Part shown: positions 58,065 through 64,000 of the stretch, piece by piece
Position numbering within the stretch: position 1 is the stretch's first letter
Layout of the letters: each line of letters begins with the position of its first letter
Source: JAIBJN01 sp963699495
GTDB lineage: Bacteria; Actinomycetota; Thermoleophilia; Gaiellales; Gaiellaceae
Reading direction: 5' to 3'
Assembly: GCA_963699495.1 (NCBI GenBank)
Contig: CAVOUB010000007.1
Span: forward strand, 1-64,000
DNA: 64,000 nucleotides
Notes under the pieces: generated by a model
Seen by the model: only the letters and a program-made list of their open reading frames with translations
What the model was told of the DNA's origin: nothing
Databases searched by the model: none
Made by a program: the position numbers and the translations under genes

Positions 58065-59275
58065 AGGACGTCTTCCGCGTCAGGCGCATGTGGCGCCCCC
58101 GGTCGGAGTTGAAGGACCGCTACGACGTCGTCATCGTCGGCGGCGGCTCGCACGGGCTCGCGACCGCCTACTACCTGGCCAAGAATCACGGCATCACCGA
58201 CGTGGCCATCCTGGAGAAGAGCTACATCGGCTCGGGAGCGGCCGGCCGCAACACGACGATCATCCGCGCGAACTACCGGACGCCCGAAGGCGCGGAGTTC
58301 TACAAGGAGAGCGTCAAGCTCTACGAGGGCCTCGGCGCCGACCTCGACTTCAACCTGCTCTTCTCGCAGCAGGGCCACCTGACGCTCGCCCACTCCGACC
58401 GCGGGATCATCACCGCGAACGAGCGCGCCGAGGTGAACCAGCTCCTCGGCATCGACTCACGCGTGATCTACCCGGACGAGATCGCGAAGCTCTGCCCGGA
58501 GATGGATCTCTCCCAGGACGTGACCTGGCCGGTCCAGGCGGCGCTCTACCACCCGCCGGGCGGGATCATCCGCCACGACGCGGTCGTCTGGGGCTACGCG
58601 CGGGGCGCCGACCGGCAGGGAATCGAGATCCACCCGTACACCGAGGTGATCGGAATCGACCGCTCGAACGGGCGCGTCACCGGCGTCGAGACGACGCGCG
58701 GGCACGTCAAGACCGACATGGTCGTGAGCGCGACGGCCGGCTGGTCGACGCTCGTTGCCGACCTGGCCGACGTCCCCCTGCCGATCACCACCCACATCCT
58801 CCAGGCCTTCGTGACGGAGCCGGTGAAGCCGTTCCTCGACGTGATCATCGTCTCGTCGCAGATGCACGTCTACGTCTCGCAGACCGACCGGGGCGAGTTC
58901 CTGATCGGCGCCGAGATCGAGCCGTACACGACCTACAACGGCAAGGGGACGTTCTCGTTCCTCGAGTACTCCGCGCGCCACGTCCTCGAGCTCTTCCCCC
59001 AGCTCGAGCGGATCCGGGTGCTGCGCTCGTGGACGGGCCTCTGCGACCTCTCGCCCGACTACAGCCCCATCCTCGGGAAGACGGAGCTCGACGGCTTCCT
59101 CGTCTCCACCGGCTGGGGCACGTACGGCTTCAAGGCGGCGCCGATCGTCGGGACGACCCTCGCGGAGCTGATCGCAAGCGGGGAGACTCCCAAGCTGATC
59201 GCGCCGTTCGCGCTCGAGCGCTTCCACACCGACACCCTCGTGTCCGAGCTGGCCGCCGCGGCCGTCTCGCACTAG
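58061..59275 (+). CDS. mgdA: N-methylglutamate dehydrogenase beta subunit (SoxB family)
   Basis: This 404-residue flavoprotein of the D-amino-acid-oxidase fold has the FAD motif YDVVIVGGGSHGLATAYYLA, GAAGRNTTIIRANYRTPE and GGIIRHDAVVWGYARGA. The last holds the His that in heterotetrameric sarcosine oxidase carries covalent FMN. The C-terminal FAD segment is LVSTGWGTYGFKAAPIVG. It oxidises the N-methyl amine. The order D-A-G-B makes it the last mgd gene; fhs follows 21 bases later. Confidence 0.9.
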   Translation: MKDVFRVRRMWRPRSELKDRYDVVIVGGGSHGLATAYYLAKNHGITDVAILEKSYIGSGAAGRNTTIIRANYRTPEGAEFYKESVKLYEGLGADLDFNLLFSQQGHLTLAHSDRGIITANERAEVNQLLGIDSRVIYPDEIAKLCPEMDLSQDVTWPVQAALYHPPGGIIRHDAVVWGYARGADRQGIEIHPYTEVIGIDRSNGRVTGVETTRGHVKTDMVVSATAGWSTLVADLADVPLPITTHILQAFVTEPVKPFLDVIIVSSQMHVYVSQTDRGEFLIGAEIEPYTTYNGKGTFSFLEYSARHVLELFPQLERIRVLRSWTGLCDLSPDYSPILGKTELDGFLVSTGWGTYGFKAAPIVGTTLAELIASGETPKLIAPFALERFHTDTLVSELAAAAVSH

Positions 59276-59296
59276 ATCCGAAAAGGAGCCAGCCAC

Positions 59297-60964
59297 ATGG
59301 CCACGCAGATGCCGAGCAGCCTCGAGATCGCGCAGGAAGCGACCCTCCGCCCCATCGCCGAGATCGCGGAGGAGCTGGGCCTCTCGCCCGACGAGTACGA
59401 CCTCTACGGCAAGTACAAGGCCAAGGTCGACCTGTCGGTCGTCGAGCGGCTGAGCGACAAGCCGGACGGGAAGCTCGTCTGCGTCACCGCGATCACGCCG
59501 ACGAAGGCCGGCGAGGGCAAGACCACGACGTCGGTCTCGCTCACGCAGGGGCTCGGCCACATCGGGCGGCGCGTGGCGCTCTGCCTGCGCGAGGCCTCGC
59601 TCGGGCCGGTCTTCGGGATCAAGGGCGGCGCGGCCGGCGGCGGCTACGCGCAGGTCGTCCCCATGGAGGACCTGAACCTCCACTTCACCGGCGACATCCA
59701 CGCGATCGGGGCGGCGAACAACCTGCTCGCGGCCATGCTGGAGGCGCACCTCCTGCACGGGAACAAGCTCGGGATCGACCCGCTGAGCGTCAGCTGGCGG
59801 CGCTGCGTCGACATCAACGACCGCGCGCTGCGGCAGATCACGATCGGACTGGGCGGCCGGGCGAACGGCTACCCGCGGGAGACCGGTTACGACATCACCG
59901 CGGCCTCCGAGGTGATGGCGATCCTCGCCGTGGCCCGCGACCTTCACGACCTCCGCCGGCGGCTCGGCGCGATCGCCGTCGCGTACACCTGGGAGGGCGA
60001 GCCGGTCACCGCGGAGCAGCTCCAGGCGGCGGGCGCGATGACCGTCCTCCTCAAGGACGCGATCAAGCCGAACCTCGTCCAGACGCTCGAGGGCCAGCCG
60101 GCCTTCGTCCACTGCGGCCCCTTCGCGAACATCGCGCACGGCAACAACTCACTGGTCGCAGACCTCGTCGCGCTGAAGCTGGGCGAGTACGTCGTGACCG
60201 AGAGCGGCTTCGGCTCGGACATGGGGATGGAGAAGTTCCTCGACATCGTCTGCCGGATCGGAGGGCTGCGGCCGAACGCCATCTGCCTCGTCACGACCGT
60301 GCGCGCGCTCAAGCACCACGGCGGGGATCCCGACGGCGGCCTCGACGCCGTCGAGCGCGGTGCGGAGAACCTGCGCCGCCACCTCGGGATCGTGCGGGAG
60401 TTCGGGCTGAAGCCGGTCGTCGCCGTCAACCGCTTCCCGACCGACCCCGACGAGGAGCTCGACGCGGTGCGCAAGCTCGCCCTCGACTACGGCGCGCACG
60501 CCGCCGAGCTGAACGAGGCGTTCGAGCGCGGCGGCGAGGGTGCGGCCTCGCTCGCGGAGGCGATCGTGGACGCCGCCGAGCAGCCGAACGAGTTCGACTT
60601 CATCTACCCGCTGGAGGCTCCGATCACCGAGAAGATCGAGGCGATCTGCAAGCGCGTCTACGGCGCCGACGGCGTCACGTTCATGCCGGCCGCGCAGGAG
60701 AAGGTGAAGGCGTTCACGGCGCAGGGCTACGACAAGCTGCCGGTCTGCATGGCCAAGACGCACCTCTCGCTGTCGCACGACCCGACCCTCCTGAATGCGC
60801 CGACGGGCTTCACGGTGACGGTGCGCGACATCCGCGCCTACACCGGCTCCGGCTGGCTCGTCCCCCTCCTGGGCGACATGCAGACGATGCCCGGCCTGGG
60901 CGTGAAGCCGGCGGCCTTCGACGTCGACATCGACGAGAACGGCAGGACCGTGGGGCTCTTCTAA
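59297..60964 (+). CDS. fhs: Formate-tetrahydrofolate ligase
   Basis: This 555-residue enzyme has the P-loop TPTKAGEGKTTTSV (near residues 68-81), the FTGDIHAIGAANNLLAA motif and the late FMPAAQEKVKAF and TGSGWLVPLLGDMQTMPGLG. It interconverts formate, ATP and THF with 10-formyl-THF. In this operon it most likely runs towards formate and ATP during methylamine oxidation, feeding the formate dehydrogenase. The ribosome site AAAGGAG lies 12 bases before the ATG. Confidence 0.95.
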   Translation: MATQMPSSLEIAQEATLRPIAEIAEELGLSPDEYDLYGKYKAKVDLSVVERLSDKPDGKLVCVTAITPTKAGEGKTTTSVSLTQGLGHIGRRVALCLREASLGPVFGIKGGAAGGGYAQVVPMEDLNLHFTGDIHAIGAANNLLAAMLEAHLLHGNKLGIDPLSVSWRRCVDINDRALRQITIGLGGRANGYPRETGYDITAASEVMAILAVARDLHDLRRRLGAIAVAYTWEGEPVTAEQLQAAGAMTVLLKDAIKPNLVQTLEGQPAFVHCGPFANIAHGNNSLVADLVALKLGEYVVTESGFGSDMGMEKFLDIVCRIGGLRPNAICLVTTVRALKHHGGDPDGGLDAVERGAENLRRHLGIVREFGLKPVVAVNRFPTDPDEELDAVRKLALDYGAHAAELNEAFERGGEGAASLAEAIVDAAEQPNEFDFIYPLEAPITEKIEAICKRVYGADGVTFMPAAQEKVKAFTAQGYDKLPVCMAKTHLSLSHDPTLLNAPTGFTVTVRDIRAYTGSGWLVPLLGDMQTMPGLGVKPAAFDVDIDENGRTVGLF

Positions 60965-61009
60965 GCGGCGCCCGTGACGCCGCCGGCTGGATCGAGGAGA
61001 ATCGCGGCC

Positions 61010-61588
61010 GTGGCGTTCACGGACGTGCCCTTCGAGGAGCTGCTCGACACGATCGCCGCCGAGACCCCGGCGCCGGGCGGAGGGTCCGTTGCCGCCTTCG
61101 TGACGGAGATGGCGGCGTCGCTCGCGGCCATGGCGGCACGCTTCGCTCACGGCTGGGAGGGGGCCTCGGGCGCCGTCGCCCAGGCCGAGACGCTGCGCCA
61201 CCGGGCCGCACCGCTCGCGGTCGAGGACGCAGTCGCGTACGAGAACGTGCTCACCGCGCTGCGGATGCCGCAGGAGCTGGAGGCCGAGGTGCGCGACACG
61301 CTGATCGGGGAGACGCTCTCGCGCGCAGCCGACATCCCGCTCCAGATCGCCGAGACCGCCGCCGACGTGGCCGAGCTGGCCGCCGAGATCGCCGTCTCGG
61401 GGAACCCGAACCTGCGCGGCGACGCCGCCGCCGCCGCCGTCCTCTCCTCCTCGGCCGCGCGGGTCGCCGCCAACCTCGTCGAGATCAACCTCGCCACCAT
61501 GGAGGGCGACGCGCGCGTGGAGCGAGCCCGCGCCGTCGTTCGCAGCGCCGAGCAGGCCGCGCGCCGCGCGCTCGGCGACGCCGAGTGA
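61010..61588 (+). CDS. fchA: Stand-alone methenyl-THF cyclohydrolase (FchA, cyclodeaminase fold)
   Basis: This 192-residue helical protein belongs to the formiminotransferase-cyclodeaminase C-terminal family. Features are FTDVPFEELLDTIAAETPAPGGGSVAAFVTEMAASLAAMAARF and SGNPNLRGDAAAAAVLSSSAARVAANLVEINLATM. In acetogens and methylotrophs such proteins hydrolyse methenyl-THF to 10-formyl-THF. I chose the GTG at 61010 with AGGAGA 9 bases upstream, rather than the GTG at 60974. Its presence makes sense given the altered folD next to it. Confidence 0.87.
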   Translation: MAFTDVPFEELLDTIAAETPAPGGGSVAAFVTEMAASLAAMAARFAHGWEGASGAVAQAETLRHRAAPLAVEDAVAYENVLTALRMPQELEAEVRDTLIGETLSRAADIPLQIAETAADVAELAAEIAVSGNPNLRGDAAAAAVLSSSAARVAANLVEINLATMEGDARVERARAVVRSAEQAARRALGDAE

Positions 61589-62499
61589 GCGCTGCGGTCA
61601 TCGACGGGGGCCTGCTCGCGGAGGAGCTCCGCGTCGACGTCGAGCAGCACGTCCGCGAGCTCGCCGCCGCCGGGGTCCAGCCGGGGCTCGCCACCGTCCT
61701 CGTCGGCGAGGACTACGCCGCGCAGGCCTACGAGCGGCGCGTGCGCAGGCTGGCCGAGGAGGTCGGCTGCCGCTACACCTCCGAGCTGCTCGCGCCGGAC
61801 GTCGAGGAGGCCGACGCGCTGGCGCTCGTCGGCAAGCTGAACGCCGACCCGCGCATCTCCGGGATCCTGATCCTCCGCCCGCTGCCCGCGCAGGTGCGCG
61901 AGGAGGACCTCTACCGCCAGCTCGATCCGCTCAAGGACGTCGAGGCCGTCCATCCGGAGAACGCCGGGCTCCTCGCGCTCGGTGAGCCGCGCTACACGCC
62001 CTCGACGCCGGCCAGCGTCTTCTACCTCCTCGACCGCTACGTCGAGGAGAGCGGGCGCGACCCGGCCACCTTCTACAACGGCCTCGACCTCGTGCTGGTC
62101 GGGCGCTCGAACAACGTCGGCAAGCCCGCGCTCTGGCTCGGCCTCGCCCGCGGCGCGACCGTGGTCTCCTGCCACCACTTCACCGCGCAGGCGGGCCGCC
62201 TCGAGGAGCACACGCGGCAGGCGGACATCCTCGTCGTCGCCGCAGGCGTCGCCGGGTTCATCACCGGCGAGATGGTCAAGGAGGGCGTCATCGCGGTCGA
62301 CGTCGGCATCAACCCGGTGCGGGACGAGGAGACCGGCAAGGTGCGCCTGGTCGGAGACCTCGACTTCGAGAGCGTGGCCGAGAGGGCCGAGGCCGTGACA
62401 CCGGTGCCCGGCGGCGTCGGCCCGATCACGGACGTCTGGCTCCTGCGCAACACGGCCGAGGCGGCGCGCATCCAGGCCGGCCGGCGCGGCGCACGCTAG
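61585..62499 (+). CDS. folD: FolD, methylene-THF dehydrogenase with altered cyclohydrolase site
   Basis: This 304-residue protein has the NADP-binding VLVGRSNNVGKPALWLGLARGATVVSCHHFT, the substrate loops ILILRPLPAQV and TPSTPASVFYLLDRY, and ends PVPGGVGPITDVWLLRNTAEAAR. The catalytic region that normally reads YVxxKxKA reads YERRVRRLAEEVG. The Lys needed for cyclohydrolase activity (Lys54 in E. coli, Lys56 in human) is Val here. The dehydrogenase step should remain and FchA would do the hydrolysis. GTG start coupled to fchA (GTGA). Confidence 0.93.
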   Translation: MSAAVIDGGLLAEELRVDVEQHVRELAAAGVQPGLATVLVGEDYAAQAYERRVRRLAEEVGCRYTSELLAPDVEEADALALVGKLNADPRISGILILRPLPAQVREEDLYRQLDPLKDVEAVHPENAGLLALGEPRYTPSTPASVFYLLDRYVEESGRDPATFYNGLDLVLVGRSNNVGKPALWLGLARGATVVSCHHFTAQAGRLEEHTRQADILVVAAGVAGFITGEMVKEGVIAVDVGINPVRDEETGKVRLVGDLDFESVAERAEAVTPVPGGVGPITDVWLLRNTAEAARIQAGRRGAR

Positions 62500-62667
62500 C
62501 GGGAGGGATTGGCGGAACGTCGCTCGTCGTCGGGGTGCGATGGTCGTTCCGAGGCAAGGACGCAGGGAGTGCTCGTAGCCGGAGGCTACGGGCACGACTG
62601 AGGACGCAGTCCTCGGGGCGAGCAGCGCGGCCCGGGGGCACAGCGCACGTTTCGCCAAGCGCTCCTA
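62500..62667. other. Convergent gap with two perfect-loop hairpins
   Basis: The gap between folD and the trkA-like gene holds two tandem hairpins with triloops. GTGCTCGTAGCC/GGCTACGGGCAC (62569-62595, loop GGA, one G-T pair) is followed by GAGGAC/GTCCTC (62600-62614, loop GCA). The arms GGAACG and CGTTCC enclose a third structure further left. No T-runs follow. They may end both transcripts or represent a dispersed structured repeat. No gene is visible. Confidence 0.5.
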
Positions 62668-63342
62668 CTAACGCTTCTTCTCGCCGACCAGCAGCTTCCG
62701 GAGCTCCGGCTCGCCGCCCGGCTCGAGGATGGCGAGCACCTGGTCGCCGGGCCGCAGCTCGGTGGAGCCGACGGCGATCTCCGCATTGCCTTCTCGCATG
62801 ACCGAGATCAGGCGCGCCGTCTCGGGCAGACGGAGCTGATCGACCCGCTTGCCCGCCGCCGCGCAGTTGTGGCCGACCTCCACCTCGACGATCTCGAGGT
62901 TCTCTTGCGAGAGGTTGACAAGGTGCACGAGCTCGTGCTGCGGCATCTCGTGCTGGACGAGCGCCATCACCATCTCCGTGGCCGAGACCGTCGGGGCCAC
63001 CCCCAGGAGATCGAAGTGCACCTGGTTGTGCGGGTCGTTGACCCGGGCGACGACCTTGGACACACCGTAGAGCTCCTTGGCGAGCTGGCAGATGATGATG
63101 TTGTCCTCGTCGTCGCCGGTGACGGCGACGACGATGTCCGCCGGGCGCCTGATTCCGGCGCCCTCGAGCACCGTGAGCTCGGTCGCGTCGCCGTACCGGG
63201 CCCGGTGGCCGAACTCCTCGTCGAGGAGGAAGTAGCGGTCCCGCCGCTGCTCGAGGACGACGATCTCATGGCCGAGCTCGAGCAGGGTGCGCGTGACGTT
63301 CTTGCCGACCTGACCGCCTCCGACGACGATGATGAAGCTCAA
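62668..63342 (-). CDS. TrkA-type potassium-channel regulator (N and C domains)
   Basis: This 224-residue protein has a Rossmann RCK-N domain (IIVVGGGQVGKNVTRTLLELGHEIVVLEQ, VVAVTGDDEDNIIICQLAKELYG) and a TrkA-C domain (about residues 145-215, VNLSQENLEIVEVEVGHNCAAAGKRVDQLRLP). It binds NAD(H) or nucleotides and gates a Trk/Ktr K+ transporter. The start is a TTG at 63342 with GGAGAGG upstream, overlapping the previous stop as TTGA. The transporter itself is not in the window. Confidence 0.87.
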   Translation of the reverse strand: MSFIIVVGGGQVGKNVTRTLLELGHEIVVLEQRRDRYFLLDEEFGHRARYGDATELTVLEGAGIRRPADIVVAVTGDDEDNIIICQLAKELYGVSKVVARVNDPHNQVHFDLLGVAPTVSATEMVMALVQHEMPQHELVHLVNLSQENLEIVEVEVGHNCAAAGKRVDQLRLPETARLISVMREGNAEIAVGSTELRPGDQVLAILEPGGEPELRKLLVGEKKR

Positions 63343-63749
63343 GGCGCCTCTCCGTCGAGCGCCAGCGCGAGGAATGCCTCGACCGCAATCGTCGTCGGCG
63401 AGATGACGTCGAAGCCGCGATTCGAGTAGAACGCGGCGCGAGCCGGGTCGTGCACTCGGACGGCCACCTTCGGCACGTCGTAGCGCAGCTTCGCAACCTG
63501 CGCGACCACGATGTTCGTGTTGTCCCCGTCGGTCGCCACGACGACGAGGTCGGCGGAATCGATCCCCGCCGCCTCGAGGAGCGCGAGGTCCATGGCGTGG
63601 CCGACGTGAAACGCTCCCGGCCATTTCTCTCCGAGCCGCTCGAGCGCCTCCTCCGACTCATCCACGACCGCAATCTCCCACCCGGCCCCGTGGAGGCGCT
63701 TCGCGAGCGCCGACCCCACCCGTCCACACCCGACCACCAGTGCTTTCAT
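63339..63749 (-). CDS. TrkA-N domain protein (no C domain)
   Basis: This 136-residue protein is a single RCK-N domain (MKALVVGCGRVGSALAKRLHGAGWEIAVVDES, DLVVVATDGDNTNIVVAQVAKLRYDVPKVAVRVHD) with no TrkA-C. Together with the next gene it forms a coupled pair of nucleotide-sensing subunits, probably assembling with one K+ channel. Its ATG overlaps the stop of the upstream stress-domain gene (ATGA). Confidence 0.87.
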   Translation of the reverse strand: MKALVVGCGRVGSALAKRLHGAGWEIAVVDESEEALERLGEKWPGAFHVGHAMDLALLEAAGIDSADLVVVATDGDNTNIVVAQVAKLRYDVPKVAVRVHDPARAAFYSNRGFDVISPTTIAVEAFLALALDGEAP

Positions 63750-64000
63750 TCCTCCACTGTAATCAGGTCTTCCTCCTCGAGGACGCCCTGCGGGTAGGCG
63801 ATGACCATGACGTCGCAGGGGGCCTTGCGGAGGACGTAGTCGACCGTCGGGCTGAAGAAGAGCGACTGGCGACGCCAGCGCGGCGCCGAGCCCATGAGGA
63901 CGACGTCCGTCGATTCCTCCGCCGCCGCCTCGACGATCGCCTCCCCCAGCGCACGCGCACGCACGACCCGGGCCCGCAGCTCGACGCCGTGCTCGCCCGC
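63746..64000 (-). CDS. UspA-domain protein, 3' end only
   Basis: Only the last 84 residues are inside the window; the 5' end lies beyond 64000. The visible part is the end of a universal-stress-protein domain (GEAIVEAAAEESTDVVLMGSAPRWRRQSLFFSPTVDYVLRKAPCDVMVIAYP). Such a tail is often fused to amino-acid permeases of the APC family in actinobacteria, which would fit the TrkA partners as a transport unit. The upstream domain cannot be seen. Confidence 0.75.
   Translation of the reverse strand, partial: AGEHGVELRARVVRARALGEAIVEAAAEESTDVVLMGSAPRWRRQSLFFSPTVDYVLRKAPCDVMVIAYPQGVLEEEDLITVEE

Noticed and set aside
54591..59275. Sarcosine oxidase as the function of the Sox-family genes
   Set aside because: Possible by family alone, but GmaS and MgsABC next door favour N-methylglutamate. 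Not excluded.
58090..61584. Long open frame running through mgdA, fhs and fchA before reaching folD
   Set aside because: Only the final part, from 61585, is coding; the rest is a shadow of three recognised genes.

Overview
The window is very GC-rich, with dense short operons, frequent GTG starts and many 1-4 base start/stop overlaps (TGATG, GTGA, ATGA). The block rpsF-ssb-rpsR-rplI, a MurT/GatD pair beside murJ, mycothiol-type formaldehyde genes and a bacterial A/V-type ATPase point to a high-GC actinobacterium. I infer a deep-branching class such as Thermoleophilia (Gaiellales/Solirubrobacterales); that placement is inference from gene content. Several genes carry a -10 hexamer only 6-8 bases before the start codon, so leaderless mRNAs look common here.

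Layout. 0.2-5.6 kb: a secreted papain-like peptidase, an L,D-transpeptidase, a cupin, an alpha/beta hydrolase, and an alcohol/formaldehyde dehydrogenase coupled to a metallo-beta-lactamase fold hydrolase. 5.6-14 kb: a giant secreted sorbosone-dehydrogenase/PKD/RTX protein, then murT-gatD (GatD lacks its nucleophile Cys) and murJ. 14-20.7 kb: small and secreted proteins, with two gene remnants (a DUF72 gene and an ABC-transporter ATPase) on either side of a peptidoglycan-binding/C5-epimerase-like protein. 20.8-26.5 kb: housekeeping genes rpsF, ssb, rpsR, rplI, dnaB and purA. 26.6-28.1 kb: a CHAP-type cell-wall hydrolase and an anchored protein. 28.1-35.7 kb: a nine-gene A/V-type ATPase operon. 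36-37.4 kb: a frameshifted secreted RTX gene with paired operator-like palindromes.

37.4-62.5 kb is the most interesting part. It holds what looks like a near-complete route for oxidising methylamine to CO2. Gamma-glutamylmethylamide synthetase (GmaS), N-methylglutamate synthase (MgsABC) and a four-subunit N-methylglutamate dehydrogenase (MgdABCD, heterotetrameric sarcosine-oxidase family) are followed by formate-THF ligase (Fhs), a stand-alone methenyl-THF cyclohydrolase (FchA) and FolD. About 5 kb upstream lies an NAD-type formate dehydrogenase with fdhD and mobA. Its catalytic subunit reads through an in-frame TGA followed by a convincing SECIS hairpin, so it is a selenoprotein. FolD has lost the catalytic Lys needed for the cyclohydrolase step, and the FchA gene next to it would supply that step. 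A GAF-PucR regulator, a GntR regulator and several palindromes probably control the set.

62.7-64 kb: two TrkA-type NAD-binding proteins and the end of a universal-stress-domain protein cut by the window edge.

Four otherwise well-conserved genes (SIMPL, RTX, methyltransferase, GmaS) each carry one single-base frameshift. Because one of them is the entry enzyme of an otherwise intact pathway, draft or long-read sequence errors are a serious possibility. No rRNA, tRNA, CRISPR array, insertion sequence or prophage was found.
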